Assembly: GCA_016169945.1 (NCBI GenBank)
Contig: JADLSH010000127.1
Coordinates: 2,544,501 to 2,608,500 of the forward strand
Source: Trachythela sp. YZ-2020
Lineage: Eukaryota > Cnidaria > Anthozoa > Malacalcyonacea > Clavulariidae
Reading direction: 5' to 3'
DNA length: 64,000 nucleotides
Under the pieces are notes generated by a model that was given only the letters and a program-made list of their open reading frames with translations, did no database searches and was not told where the DNA came from. Shown here in pieces: positions 1-12,567 of this stretch; position 1 is the stretch's first letter; each line of letters begins with the position of its first letter. Made by a program: the position numbers and the translations under genes.

Positions 1-574
1 GCCTTAGCCTTTGGCAAAAAAATGTCAAGGGGTTAGCCTTTACTTTTTAGCCATTTTTCGGCCAGTTTTTGAAAAAGTGGCCGAAAATGGCCAAAAAGTA
101 AAGGGGTTAGCCTTAACTTTTCGTCGAAAAAATGTTAAGGGGTTAGCCTGTACTTTTTAGCCATTTTCAGCCATTTTTTGAGTTTTTGAAAAAGTGGCCG
201 AAAATGGTCAAAAAGTAAAGGGGTTAGCCTTAACTTTTCGTCGAAAAAATGTCATGGGGTTAGCCTTTACTTTTTAGCCATTTTTCGGCCAGTTTTTGAA
301 AAAGTGGCCGAAAATGGCCAAAAAGTAAAGGGGTTAGCCTTAACTTTTCGTCGAAAAAATGTTAAGGGTTAGCCTTTACTTTTTAGCCATTTTTTGAGTT
401 TTTGAAAAAGTGGCCGAAAATGGCCAAAAAGTAAAGGGGTTAGCCTTAACTTTTCGTCGAAAAAATGTTAAGGGGTTAGCCTGTACTTTTTAGCCATTTT
501 TTGAGTTTTTGAAAAAGTGGCCGAAAATGGCCAAAAAGTAAAGGGGTTAGCCTTAACTTTTCGTCGAAAAAATG
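1..574. repeat. Minisatellite, ~106-117 bp units (left part)
   Basis: About five tandem units, seen from the recurring block CCTTAACTTTTCGTCG at 111, 228, 338, 444 and 551. Each unit contains an internal hairpin: TTTACTTTTTAGCCATTTT is followed after a short loop by its inverse AAAATGGCCAAAAAGTAAA. The array resumes at 4132, so it was one array before the element at 579-4127 inserted. No coding potential is seen. Confidence 0.9.
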
Positions 575-3500
575 TTAAAGTGCATATGTCACAATTACCA
601 TTTTTTTCTTAAAAATCGGCCGTGACGAGACAATTCGAATGATATACATCATTCTTTAAACGGATAAATACTTCCAGAGATATTTTGGCTCAAACATGCC
701 AAAAAATAGGTTTTTCAAAACTTGGCCGGGAGAAAAGAGGCTGAGTACGAATAGCCGCGATGACGTCAAATCGGGAAGTCATGTTTTGTTTACATTATAA
801 AACAATATAAAATATAGTCATGTTGGAAGCGAAAAACTGCCGAAATATTCAATTATCTGGCATATTTGTTTGGAATTCGACTTCAGGATTTTACGCAATA
901 GAAAGGTGAACATTGCCGTTCCCAGAATTTGGTAAAATATTTTCTATAATGGAGAGAACTCAAACGGTGTGAGTCTAAAATGTCGGCTGCAAGCCTGCAA
1001 ATGAAGTCATGGATCCGTGCTCCACTTCGGCAAATTTACTCAAGTAATTTACATGAAGAAAATTAAAAGGATAAAGGGATATGCGCGTGGATGCCTTGTG
1101 AGAACGTAGTAATAGACGAAAAGACTGGAATGTAGAAACAAGTTAGTAAATTGAAATTTGCAATTTTGTATTAAATTGTGCTACCTTTTAAAATATTTGA
1201 ATATATTTTGTGCAAGATGTGCCACAATTGCCCTGTATAAAAGGAATATATAGCATAAAATAAAAAACAGTCATGGGAGACGATGTATGACTTCAGATTG
1301 ACCACATGTCTTAACATGTTTATGAACAAACTTCTTGTGCTTGCATTCTCAGTGTCTATAAAGTATAGTAAATTATGAAACAATTTTTACATTTGATATT
1401 GTTCAATATATTGCTTATAAATGGTATTTATACTAATAGTGACATTTATATGCTTATGTAGGAAATAAACACAAAGATGAAGAGAGAAATGAGGCTCCAA
1501 TCATGATAATTCAGACTCATAAGACATCACAATAACTTGTTAATTTACTTGTCTAATAATCACCTGTATCACTGTTATTTGTATTATCACTGTTTATATT
1601 TAGAGGGCATATTAGTGATATAATAGGGTCCTGAATGAGGGGGGGGGTACTAATCCCAGTTTTACGGCCCAAATTTTGACCAAATTCCATAGTCCCATCC
1701 TATATTTTGCTCAAATTCAAATCCAATTTTCTATTGTTTTTTTGTTGTTGGTGAATCCCAGTGCATAAAATGGTTTCCCCAGCTCAAAAGCATGCAAATT
1801 CCAACTCCCATTTTACCCCTTCAGGACCCTCATATAAGGATAATCAGTAATCTGCCCTAATGCTCCCTATACTCGTTATATTGTTATGTTATGCGCACAA
1901 ATATATTTCTTTCTTATCTTGACCCCAATCACAACCCTATTCCTTCCCTCTTGTGACTGTAACATAATGATATAACCAATTTCCTTATTACTGATCAAGG
2001 GATACCCATTAATGGTTCAACAGATTTTAATAATTCAGTTGTAAGAGTATGGCAAACATATTAATAAAAAATTAATCACAAAAACAAATAAATATGTTTA
2101 TGACCATCCATTCTATGTTTTTCATTTGACTAGTTGAATTTAGCATTTTAGAATACATTAGATTTTTCCTTAATCTCAAGGCAAATGCCCATCTAAACAA
2201 TACAATTAGTCATACTTGATTTTTATCCAGGTATATGTAGTTGATAAACATGACTAAAGAGGCCACTTTTCAACCTACCACTGGCGAGTAAAATTGTCTG
2301 GTGTTAGATAGAATAAGTAAAATACTACTTTTAAGGTAGGGCACATCTGACCAGAATAGGAACTCTGTTGATGTTAGTCATTTTCATATGTCAGAATGAG
2401 CCATAAGTGCAACCCCTGACTCAACAAAAGCTGTCACTAGTGTTGCACTACAAGCCGAGGCCTAGACTTGGTCAGTTTTTTGCTTCACCGATTTTCTGAG
2501 TAGTTTAATCAGCCATTCCATAAACCAAACTAGGCCACAGCAAGGCTTAAGTATGCATGCAGTGTATATTCATAAGATATACATTAGGCTGTATAAAAGG
2601 AAGGTGGCTGTATGCATAGGCGTATGGGCACAACTTTCTTTGGGGGGGCAGGCAAATTTTTGCCCGAATTGATATAACTTTGTCCAATTGCCCGAATTTC
2701 GATAACAACATCTTCATAACAATAATAACCAATTTCATTTGTATTTAACACATAAAGTATCTTTTTTTGTGTCGACGGGGGGGGGGGGGGGAGAGGCGGT
2801 TAAAAAAAAATTACCCGGATACTTTTATCATTACAATGTCTTTTTAGGTCCAAAACTCGGATTTTTATGTTAAAAATCATAAATTTTTCAACAACACGCA
2901 AACGATATAAATAAAAAGTACTTTAAATTATAAAATTCTGTTTTTTGGTTTAAATACAAACTAAATAAATCTATTTTGCCCGAATATTCGTTAACCATTT
3001 GCCCGAATTTCTTCATTTTACAAATTTTTGGGGGGGCAGGTGCCCCCCCTGCCCCCACGTGCCGTACGCCTATGGCTGTATGGAAAGTTACATGGAATTA
3101 TAACTTCATTTATTAAAGAGTTGACTATGGGTGGCACTTTTCCATGGGTGGCACGGTTTCATTGCACTTTACATGATACTGAATAGTGGCAAGAGACCTG
3201 CCCATAGAAATAACAGATATCTACTATTTCTATGGACCTGCTACATTGCACTACACAGAAACCAAATAAATATATATTAAATGTCTTGCCCCATAACACT
3301 CCTCATACTAGGATGTTCATCTGGTGGATATAGAAAAATATATAGTAACAATTAAATGTATAGTAATGAAATGTTGTCTCTGCCATCTGTGACATTCCTT
3401 GGGCTATCCATCACATTCTTGTGGCCTCTCATCAGCTGATGATACCATACATTGTAAATGTAATATTGCTCTGTGACCTTGTGTTCTGACTTGCTTAGCA

Positions 3501-4131
3501 TTATTAATTAGATACTATAAAATGCAAGATGAAAAAAATATGTTTAATATATATCATTCTACCAAGTATATCTATGCATAGTAGATTTTTGTAGACGATG
3601 GTGGTATGTAGTTTTTATCTATTTTTTGTTACAATACAATTACTTGTTTAAACTTACCAGTTCCCATAAATACTTCATTTTGTACGGCTTCCTCGACGGC
3701 TTCAAAACGGAGTATACCCTTCCTATGTTCCTTCAACTCCGATCTCAAAATTGACAAAATATGAGAGATTTCGCACACATTCTGGGAACGGCAATGTTCA
3801 CCTTTCTTTTGCGTAAAATCCTGAAGGCGAATTCCAAACGTATATGCCAGAAAATTGATTATTTCTGCAGTTTTTCGCTTCCAACATGACTATATTTTTA
3901 TTATTTTATATTGTTTTATAATATAAACAAAACATGACTTCCCGATTTGACGTCATCGCGGCTACTCGTACTCAGCCTCTTTTCTCCCGGCCATGTTTTG
4001 AAAAACCTATGTTTGAGCCAAAATATCTCTGGAAGTATTTATCCGATTAAGGAATGATGTATATCATTCGAATTGTCTCGTCACGGCGGATTTTTGAGAA
4101 AAAAATGGTAATTGTGACATATGCACTTTAA
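575..4131. mobile_element. TTAA-flanked TIR transposon (non-autonomous), 3.55 kb
   Basis: The ends are inverted repeats of about 360 bp. The left arm starts AGTGCATATGTCACAATTAC at 579, and its inverse ends at 4127 (arms roughly 579-939 and 3775-4127). Both ends are bounded by TTAA (575-578 and 4128-4131). Removing the element and one TTAA restores a normal unit of the surrounding minisatellite (AATGTTAAGGGG). TTAA duplication is typical of piggyBac-type transposition, but the ends do not start with the usual CCC, so the family is uncertain. No transposase frame is seen in the interior, which is AT-rich and carries a nested insertion at 2615-3074. It is best read as a non-autonomous element. 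Confidence 0.9.
2607..3082. mobile_element. Nested 460 bp hAT-like MITE with 8-bp duplication
   Basis: The element spans 2615-3074 and is flanked by the 8-bp direct repeat GCTGTATG at 2607-2614 and 3075-3082. Its ends are inverted (CATAGGCGTATGGGCAC on the left, CATAGGCGTACGGCAC as the inverse of the right end). Just inside the ends are runs of G and of C around GGGGGGGCAGG. An 8-bp duplication fits hAT-type transposition. It lies inside the older TTAA element and has no coding frame. Confidence 0.85.
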
Positions 4132-4470
4132 GGGGTTAGCCTTTACTTTTTAGCCATTTTTTGAGTTTTTGAAAAAGTGGCCGAAAATGGCCAAAAAGTA
4201 AAGGGGTTAGCCTTAACTTTTCGTCGAAAAAATGTTAAGTTAGTTTACTTTTTAGCCATTTTCACCATTTTTGAGTTTTGAAAAGTGGCGAAAATGGCCA
4301 AAAGTAAAGGGGTTTAGCTTTAATTTTCGTCGAAAAATGTTATAAGTACTTTACTTTAGCCATTTTCGCCATTTTTGAGTTTTTGAAAAAGTGGTTGAAA
4401 GCACTTTTCGACAAAAATGTCAAGGGGTTAGCCTTTACTTTTTAGCCATTTCATCTTTTGGTCAAGTATT
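4132..4470. repeat. Minisatellite, right part, degenerate
   Basis: This continues the array at 1-574 beyond the TTAA element. The first unit is intact, and the following units (4240-4460) have many small deletions and substitutions. From about 4670 to 5070 a different loose repeat with recurring GTCCGACC follows. It produces an open frame at 4647-4931 that I do not regard as a gene. Confidence 0.75.
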
Positions 4471-5179
4471 CACTGCCTATAATTAACAAACAAGTAGCTT
4501 GATAAGATGCCACACATTCGATCATAATGAAGTTGCCATGCAAAAGATCAAATTGTCATTTGGGTGGGTAGATGGACCAAAATTATTCTGGTATGACAAT
4601 TTTACTGTGGCAAAATAATTAACCATTAGCATTAGCATGCAATGTAGTGAATGCACTCAGGCATCTGAGTTTTGCCGACCCATTTGTGAAATTGTCCGAC
4701 CAAGAAAGAAACGCACCCGACATTCTGTCCGACCAAAGGAAAATTGAGGTTTACCGTTTGTCCGACCTAACTGTATTGATGTCCGACCAAACTTTAACTT
4801 TGTTCGACGTAAATTTACCCCGTAAATGTTTATCAGAGCTGTTATTCATGTGGTCCGCTAAGCGTGACAGCGGGGGCGGGTATTCGTTTGACCAGTCGCA
4901 TCGTAAGTCATCAAAAGTTTACTTGCGATGACTTGCGTTCTTGGATGTTTGATCGGGTCTTAAAGTATCAATGCATGATTTTAAAATACATTTTCGCGCC
5001 ATAAGGCCATCGGACATAATTATAAAAATGTCCGACCCATTCTGAAAGACACCGGACATTTTGACCGACGGCACTGCTGACCGATATTTTAAGGCCTGAG
5101 TGACATAATGAAGAAAGACGGGACCCTTAGGCATATTTGGCGTGGGGGTCCCTGTTGTCACGGCGTGGTTTGACTGCCA

Positions 5180-5600
5180 CAGACAGTGAACTCTAAGTAA
5201 ACTGGAACGCTAACTCCTATGATCAAGTCCTATGATTCGTTGAAGCCAAGCTAGTTTTTCTGAGGTTTACAACGCCAAACATTGGGCTGTATATGAAATT
5301 GAAGCTATTAAAAAGTTCTATTTGATATAAAAACTTTAAGACTTTAGGTAAAATGGAAATACTTAAAAAATACAAAAACAACCGCAATTTTGTAAAATAA
5401 GGCAACTTTTCCCTCAAAGTTTTAAGTATTTCCCTTTTACCTAAAGTCTTGAAGTTTTTATATCAAATAGAACTTTTTAATAGCTTCAATTTCATATATA
5501 GCCCAATGTTCGGCGTTAAGTATTTCAACTCAAACCTCGGAACTAAGCTGGTTTCAATTTCCCCCCTTGCGTTAGCGTTCCAGTTTACTTATAGTTCAAT
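5180..5600. mobile_element. Foldback element, arms ~195 bp
   Basis: The sequence from TGAACTCTAAGTAAACTGG (5187) to about 5390 is repeated inverted from about 5412 to the end CCAGTTTACTTATAGTTCA (about 5599). The central match covers TATATGAAATTGAAGCTATT and its inverse. Small open frames on both strands here are mirror images of each other and are not genes. No clear target duplication is seen. The 5600-6170 stretch that follows is AT-rich with no supported feature. Confidence 0.75.
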
Positions 5601-6232
5601 GGCCACGGATTATATGGATTTGTTTGAAGCATAGATATATGGTTTGAAGGCTGCCTGTATTAGCGTTTTACTTATTACATGTGTTTTTAGATGAAGAGAG
5701 TTTTGTGCCCTCTTTTGCACCCCAGATTTGTAGTGCTGCTTTCAACTTGTAGCAATCACAATAAACATTCAATACCTATCAAATAAGCAACTCCAACAAG
5801 ATAATACGTGACAACTTGGAGTGATCTTCATCTTTTGAGTAAGAGTATCTTGAAAAATGTTGGTTAATATCCAAATCACACGATGCTTTGTCGGGATATT
5901 TCCAAGAGGGAACCATACTGGACCAACACGACCAAAAATATATCCCGGGAATATATGTAATCGTTTCATGAACATCGCCAATATCTTTGCCAAACTTTCC
6001 AGACAATTTTGACTGCCAAGGTCATTTTCGTTGAAATACCCTGTTGTAAATTGCTTCAAAAATAAAGAATAATAAATAATAAATAAGGACAACCATTCTT
6101 GTCTTTTACTAATATGTTTGGGTTGTTTTGTCATTTCATATTTCAAGAACTGCGATTTTTCTTGCATTAAGTGCTTCCACTTTCCAAAATGAATATTTCC
6201 TTTTTTGTCCAAAATTTGATCGTCACAAATTA

Positions 6233-6832
6233 GCATACCATGACTTACAGTGATTGTAGTGTGGTTGTCGTGTGCGGTTGTGCGATGCATCGCACAAATT
6301 AGCATACCATGACTTACAGTGATTGTAGTGTGGTTGTCATGTGCGGTTGTGCGATGCATCGCACAAATTAGCATACCATGACTTACAGTGATTGTAGTGT
6401 GGTTGTCATGTGCGGTTGTGCGATGCATCGCACAAATTAGCATACCATGACTTACAGTGATTGTAGTGTGGTTCTCATGTGCGGTTGTGCGATGCATCGC
6501 ACAAATTAACATACAATGACTTACAGTGATTGTGGTGTGGTTGTCATGTGGGGTTGTGCGATGAATCGCACAAATTTGCATACCATGACTTACAGTGATT
6601 GTAGTGTGGTTGTCATGTGCGGTTGTGCGATGCATCGCACAAATTAGCATATCATGACTTACAGTGATTGTAGTGTGGTTGTCATGTGCGGTTGTGCGAT
6701 GCATCGCACAAATTAGCATACCATGACTTACAGTGATTGTAGTGTGGTTGTCATATGCGGTAGTGCGATGCATCGCACACATTAGCATACCATGACTTAC
6801 AGTGATTGTAGTGTGGTTGTCATGTGCAGATT
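6233..6832. repeat. 69-bp minisatellite, ~8.7 copies
   Basis: Tandem units of 69 bp, each with the perfect 14-bp palindrome TGCGATGCATCGCA and the block ATGACTTACAGTGATTGTAG. Because 69 is divisible by three, the minus strand stays open and gives a false 358-aa repetitive protein. The left flank (TCCACTTTCCAAAATGAATA at about 6176) recurs beside the second array at 21036-21831, so both arrays belong to one dispersed repeat. Confidence 0.95.
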
Positions 6833-7221
6833 GATGCACTATCAATCGAAATTTTTGAGATTAGTGGTGGCGATTCGAAAATAGCCATGAATATTTTTGT
6901 AAGCGGGGTTGATTACGCAATCAGCCCCCAAAACGCACAAAATTAATCATTACTTGAAGACTAGAGGACACATTTTTGAAAAGCATATCCAAAGTCGCTT
7001 TGCTAATGATAATTAAAATGCTCTCAAGTATAATTCTGCCAATTCATTTGTGCCAATAAACTAAGGCGACTGTATGCATCACTGTCAAGTAATGACAATG
7101 CATTCATTAAACTTAGGATTAATATAACAACTGCGGCAAGCCAAAAAGATGCGCGGTGGACATTAAAAGAGGACTACACGCCTGTATGCAAGAACTATGC
7201 AGTGAAGAACACTACAAGCAT

Positions 7222-10200
7222 GAATTCCGCGTTGGCTTACGGACTTTTTGGAATTTGGTTACAGCTAACAAGCGGTAAGGTATAAATGTATAAACTCTAC
7301 AAGTTACATTTAAAAAGATACAAGTATTTAGCGTATATTGTTGGTCGCTGTTATCCTTATACTTCGTTCAACATTCTGTGCACCCCAACTAATATTTCAC
7401 ATTGATTGAATTAGCACTCGATACAGATTGTCGAATTATAGGCATGGTTCACAAGAGACCGGACGAATTCCGTGGAGTTGTACGAAAATGTGTACGCTTC
7501 CACATGTCCGCATGGGAACACGTACGGTAGGCTGTGCTCGAGAGAGATTGGATAGTACCATGCGTATAGCAAAACTCTCCTCAACATTTGAACCAGCTCA
7601 AAGTTGATGAGAATTGATAAGAGTCTATATGAGCCATCAAACGCGAACGAGAGTTGCAACTCTCATCAACTCTCATCCTCGTTCGCGGTCTTTAGCGTTT
7701 CTTCTTACCGATATCACGAGTCCTTTTCTCTTGATTCTATAGTGGCGTCATCTTGCCTAATCAAACTATGTAAAGAGAAAAATATAAATTAAATTTATGC
7801 ATTATACATATAAAGGATTTTGAAAGAGGTTTACATTTAGTGCTATGACATCTCAAACATCGGGGTCCAGTGTATGTAGTATTGTACACTGAGCTGTTGT
7901 GGTTTGTGTCTGAACTACCTGAAAAAGATCTCTCAAACGTGGTGGTCCAGTGAAGGTAGTATTCTACAATATTAAACTGCTGTAGTTTGTGTCTGAACTA
8001 CCTGAAAAAGATATCTCAAACGTGGGGAGTCGATTTTAACCTTTTGTCTCCAAAATGCTTGTACATTTTACAAACGAATAAATCAAATAAAGTGTTCCTC
8101 GTCGTCGAAACTTTTCAAATTTCTCTGTTTGAGCCAGACAGTTGCTATGAACATAAACGAATGATATATTTTCTAATAATACTATCCGGCCAGCCGAGCT
8201 CGTAATTACAAAGTGTATAAACTATCACTGTATGTACTCAGACTGAGCTGCATGCTTTGTCTATTTTGAACGGTGGCAGACAATATGGCAAATACTATGC
8301 CATATACGACAAGCAAGTTTTCCCAAGACAAGATTTGCCTTAAAAGTAAGGAGTTCTATTGAAATTTTAATCCTGAGTGTGGGCGTCGCCATGACATAAA
8401 GAATGAAGATTCAAACAATTTGTTCCAACAAATTGTAAATCAAACAATATTAAAGCAAGCTGTGAATGACAACATTGTAACAGCATCGCGCAATCACAAC
8501 AACGTAATTACGTGTTTACAGACTTGCAACAAGGTTGTTATATATAGTTGCTGTTGGAGATATTTTTGCTGTTGTTGTTGGAGCTATTATATATTGTCGT
8601 TGTTGCCACTATTATATATTGTTGTTTTTGTTTTTGTTGTTGTTGATGTTTCTGGTGTTGTTGTTGCTGCAGTTGTACGCTGTTGCTGTTGTTGTTATAC
8701 CGTGGTTGTTGTTGGCGCAGCTGCTGTCTTTCGTCGTTGCTATTGTTTCCGTTTCTGTCTACGACATCTTTGCATGCAGAAACCATGCAAATAATTGCTT
8801 CATTTACACCATTTGCTCTGACCTTCTTATTAACATGGTCATAAATATTTTTAGGGACTTCCCGTGAGAAAGCTGAACTCGGCCTGATAACAAATGTGCT
8901 GCTAAGGAATTACAGCAAACAAATTCTACCTATGGTCAAGTTCAAAGAACCTGTCAAAGTGACCATTCAGCTCATATTACGTAGATTGGTTGACGTGGTA
9001 AGATTATATAGTAGAAGGTGTTAGTAGTATTATTCTAATAGCTATACCGAATATATAGATTAAAGCATACCGCATTTCAATGTGGTTAAATCCATACATT
9101 TAACCACATTGAAATGCGGTATGCTTTAATCTCTTTGTACACTAAAATATTATACTCATCAACTCTAATATCCAGTCAACCTATATCTCCACTCCATTTT
9201 GCCACGTTACTTAAATGGCGTATGCTATATAATCTTAAGATTTTTCTCGGTATCTCGTTCGATAGGATTAATAGTAGAAGGTGTTAGTAGATGGAATACT
9301 CGAACGGAAATGTATATACATTTTTTAGACCTAGCCAGGAGCAGTTGCGAAAAATGCAACTTAGGCCCTCTGGCAAGAATTGAACCCGCGGCCCTGCGAC
9401 TGCTCCAGACTAGGTCTAAAAATGTATATAATCCTATCGAAGGAGATGCCGAGAAAAATCTTGATATTTACCCATACACCATATACTGGCATCACTCCCA
9501 TCTTATATACCGAACTTGCGGTTAATGCTCAGCAACTGGATTCTGTAGCTCAGTTGGTTAGAGCGCTGCACCGGAATCGCAGGGCCGCAGATTCAATTCC
9601 TGCCAGAGTGCCTAAGTTGCATTTTTCGCAACTGCTCCTGGCTAGGTCTAAAAAATGTATATAAATTTCCGTTCGAGTATTCCATCTATTAACACCTTCT
9701 ACTATTAATCCTATCGAACGAGATGGATTATATAGTATACCCCATTTAAGTAACGTGGCAAAATGGAGTGAAGATATTGGTTGACTGGATATTAGAGTTG
9801 ATGAGAATAAGATTTTAGTGTACAAAGAGATTAAAGCATACCGCATTTCAATGTGGTTAAATTTCATTCCAAAATCCATACATTTAACCACATTGAAATG
9901 CGGTATGCTTTAATCTATATATTCGGTATAGCTATTAGAATAATACTATGATAGTAGCTTATACCAGATAAGGTTTATAGAGATTTTAAGATACGATTAA
10001 GATGGAGTCATAGTTCAGACAGGAAAAGTAGAATTCAAAAAACGTTGCCATTGTTTCTCTCGCCAGAACATATCGCACACAGCCAACCTTGCATACACAA
10101 GCATACACAGTAGATTTGACCACAAAGGAGAAGATTAGTGCAAATTAGAGTGGGGAAATTATTAAGAAGAGTTAATTAGATTAACGTGCGATGACGTGCG

Positions 10201-12567
10201 ATATTGAAAAACTATTATGAACTTAATTAAGGTCTAACAACCTTAATTATAACACAGAGATAGTATACAATGAGGTTTATCGGATTATTTAGATACATAT
10301 CTTAGCAATTTTTCATCCCGGTCTCATGAATACAGCGACTAAGAGGCAAAACTATATGACCGAAACGAAAGGAAGAATAGCGTAAATAGATTTCTGGAGA
10401 GTTCAGTAAGAAAAGTATAAAATTACTTTATAGAATGTAATTACAGTGAAGATTCAATACAATACATTATAATGAGTTGAAGATTCGGGATCGACTACAT
10501 TTTATAAAAAATAATGTAGGAGCCGGTTGTTTAAAAGGCGACCAGCGCTAACCCAGGATTACGATAACCGGCCACAGGAGTATATTGGTAGCAGAAAGTA
10601 GAGTAGGCAAGAGTCTAGAATAAGAAAAAAACGGTTGCAAAATATTAAAGAAATGATCAGATTATAGTTGAATTTGAGTAAACTTGATTACACTAGGTTA
10701 GCGTTGTGGAGAATTATATTCATAAAGTATTTAACTATTTCTACTAATCTATAAAATATGATTGTTCTGCATGTTTTAGAATGAGAAGAACCAGTATATA
10801 ACGATATACTCTGGAGTGATGTTAAAATGGAACAATCCAATGTTACGCTGGGATCCAAAACATCATATGGACATTGAACATGTACATCTTCAACATGACC
10901 GCGTATGGGTCCCTGATATCTGCTTGTACAACACGTAAGTATGGTTTAGCAGGTGAAAACATAGATGATGAAAGACTGGATAATAAACTACTGATCACGA
11001 GTTGCGTTTCTAACGCTCTGATTGGTTGAAATGGTAGCGGCATCTAATTAAATTACCGAAATCATGCATGACTAGGCAGATGACTAGTACCATACTTCTC
11101 ACTGATTCTCACAGCAATTCCTAAGTGTGATAGCAATAATTTTTAGCTACCTATGAAGAGCTTACAGAAATATTTGTATTCCAGGGGATAAGGTATCAAC
11201 TTTGTTGAACTTAGTGTTAGCTTAAAGGATGGAATGAATAATTATATCAATGATTTTAATTTGAATAAATGACGCGACGAGATGTTGTACCAACATCAAT
11301 TCGACTGGGTCAACATTTTTTTAATCTGAGACATTTTCGATTACCATCAACCGAAACTCCACCCTACAATTTGTACACCCTGATTGCAAATTTTGGGCGT
11401 GCCTTCTGAAATTCATCATAAGTTGAAATGGAATAAATTTTGGGAGGGGTGCCCAATAAAATTCGGTCTAGTAACGGTATTTTCCTTAACGATATCTTCC
11501 TTAATTTCAGTCTGGATGATTCTGGTAACATGGCAGCAAAGATCGACACAGCCATTAAAACACACTTCAGTGGCAACACAACATGGCTTTCGCCGATCCA
11601 GTTTAAAAGCGAATGCAAGATCGACGTGAACTTTTTTCCCTTCGACCATCAAGTATGCGACCTGGAATTTGGATCGTGGACTTACGATGGACGCTACATA
11701 GACATCGAACCACTTAGCAAGCAACTCGATTTCTCGCAGTTAGTTGAAAACCCAGCTTGGCATATTATGGAGGTTATAGTCATGAAAAAGGTCGGCTATT
11801 ACCCTCGGCCATATCCTTTTGTCGTATATAGGTTTGTTATGAAGAGACGGATACTGTACTATCTCACAAACCTGGTCATACCTTGCGTTATAATTTCATT
11901 TTTGGCTTTCCTGTCGTTCTGTTTACCCGTTCAAAGTGGCGAAAGAATTGCCCTGGTAATCACAATGTTACTATCAATGACTGTCTACATGACGCTTATA
12001 TTTAATTTCATGCCACCAAATTCTGAAGTGATACCGCTAGTGAGTAAGGTTTACTTGGCATGCATTATTGAGATCGCGCTTTGCCTCGTGGCGACATTCC
12101 TTACGATTAAATGGTACTACAACGAAACCCCAATGCCAAAATGGATCCACGTTCTCATAAACAAATACCTTGCAAGCGTTCTACTTTTTAAGCAACTCAA
12201 GTGTACAAGGAGTAACGGTTATTTGAATTGCAGAAGAGAGAAGAGACGGCATGGGGCATTGAAAGAAAATGACGTAATCTCGGACGAGGGAGTGGAACTC
12301 GAGAGAATGATCTCGTTTCCTGAACAAAGGGATTCGGTGTTTACTGGAAGTGCGAAAAGATCTTTGGCCATTATCTCGGATAAGATTAGAAAAGATGAGG
12401 AAATGAATGGTTTGCGGAAAAAGTGGAAATATGCATCTAAAGTTGTAGATCGTTTCTTCTTTCTATTATTTCTTGCGCTGTTCTTGATGACGATGATGCT
12501 TATTTTATGGACAGCTGCTGATTCTGAAGAAGAGGCTTACAGGAAAACTTTGCTTAAATCCTTGTAA
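7222..12567 (+). CDS. CLR1: nicotinic-type Cys-loop receptor subunit (non-alpha)
   Basis: Predicted subunit of a pentameric ligand-gated cation channel in the plasma membrane, 469 aa. Exons: 7222-7276 (signal peptide), 8855-8997, 10780-10934, 11511-12567; all introns GT-AG. Visible features: an N-terminal extracellular domain with the WVPDICLYNT loop; the Cys loop CKIDVNFFPFDHQVC, with 13 residues between the cysteines; GSWTYDG (loop B tryptophan); then M1 with the conserved Pro-Cys, M2 beginning SGERIALVITMLL, M3, and M4 near the C-terminus. Glu at the -1' pore position (SGER) is the cation-channel signature. Loop C reads YYPRPYPF without the vicinal cysteines of alpha subunits, so it may be a complementary subunit, or a receptor for a ligand other than acetylcholine. 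Poly(A) signal AATAAA at 12831. First of four tandem channel genes; the ligand is unknown. Confidence 0.93.
7850..8040. repeat. Duplicated ~90-bp repeat around CTGAACTACCTGAAAAAGAT
   Basis: Two adjacent copies contain GTTTGTGTCTGAACTACCTG followed by CTCAAACGTGG. Related copies lie at about 56420-56600 and 56750-56840, and inverted fragments at about 29825-29855. It is a dispersed repeat inside CLR1 intron 1. Its source family is not recognised. Confidence 0.6.
8525..8760. repeat. Imperfect TGT/GTT triplet-rich tract
   Basis: Degenerate TTG/TGT triplets near the 3' end of CLR1 intron 1. They produce overlapping low-complexity frames on both strands (Val/Leu-rich on plus, Asn/Gln-rich on minus) that are not genes. 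Confidence 0.8.
9025..9948. mobile_element. ~920-bp imperfect palindrome carrying SINE arms
   Basis: The left arm (from TAGTATTATTCTAATAGC at 9025 to about 9320) is repeated inverted in the right arm (about 9655-9948). Within each arm there is a second hairpin: GCATACCGCATTTCAATG is followed closely by its inverse. The centre holds SINE sequence in opposite orientations. It lies in CLR1 intron 2. It looks like a composite or foldback transposon rather than a gene. Confidence 0.8.
9537..9700 (+). mobile_element. tRNA-derived SINE, family 1
   Basis: The head resembles a tRNA: box A TAGCTCAGTTGGTTAGAGC at 9546-9564 and a box B-like GATTCAATTCC at 9590-9600. The unrelated body GTTGCATTTTTCGCAACTG and CTGGCTAGGTCTAAAAAATG follows. 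An inverted partial copy lies at about 9277-9420; other copies are at 37125-37240 and 46640-46960. It is not a functional tRNA: the 3' acceptor side does not pair with the 5' side. Confidence 0.8.

Noticed and set aside
4647..5161. 94-aa plus frame and 80-aa minus frame
   Set aside because: Located in a degenerate GTCCGACC repeat; no homology or splice partners recognised.
5769..6845. 358-aa minus-strand frame with repeated ICAMHRTTAHDNHTT
   Set aside because: It is the 69-bp minisatellite read in frame; the period is a multiple of three. No start context, domain or splice support.
8420..8867. Val/Cys-rich frames in plus and Asn/Gln-rich frame in minus
   Set aside because: Triplet-rich tract in CLR1 intron 1; the true exon starts at 8855.
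9540..9612. tRNA gene candidate with good A and B boxes
   Set aside because: The 5' and 3' ends do not form an acceptor stem, and the same head-plus-body occurs at other places, so it is a SINE.
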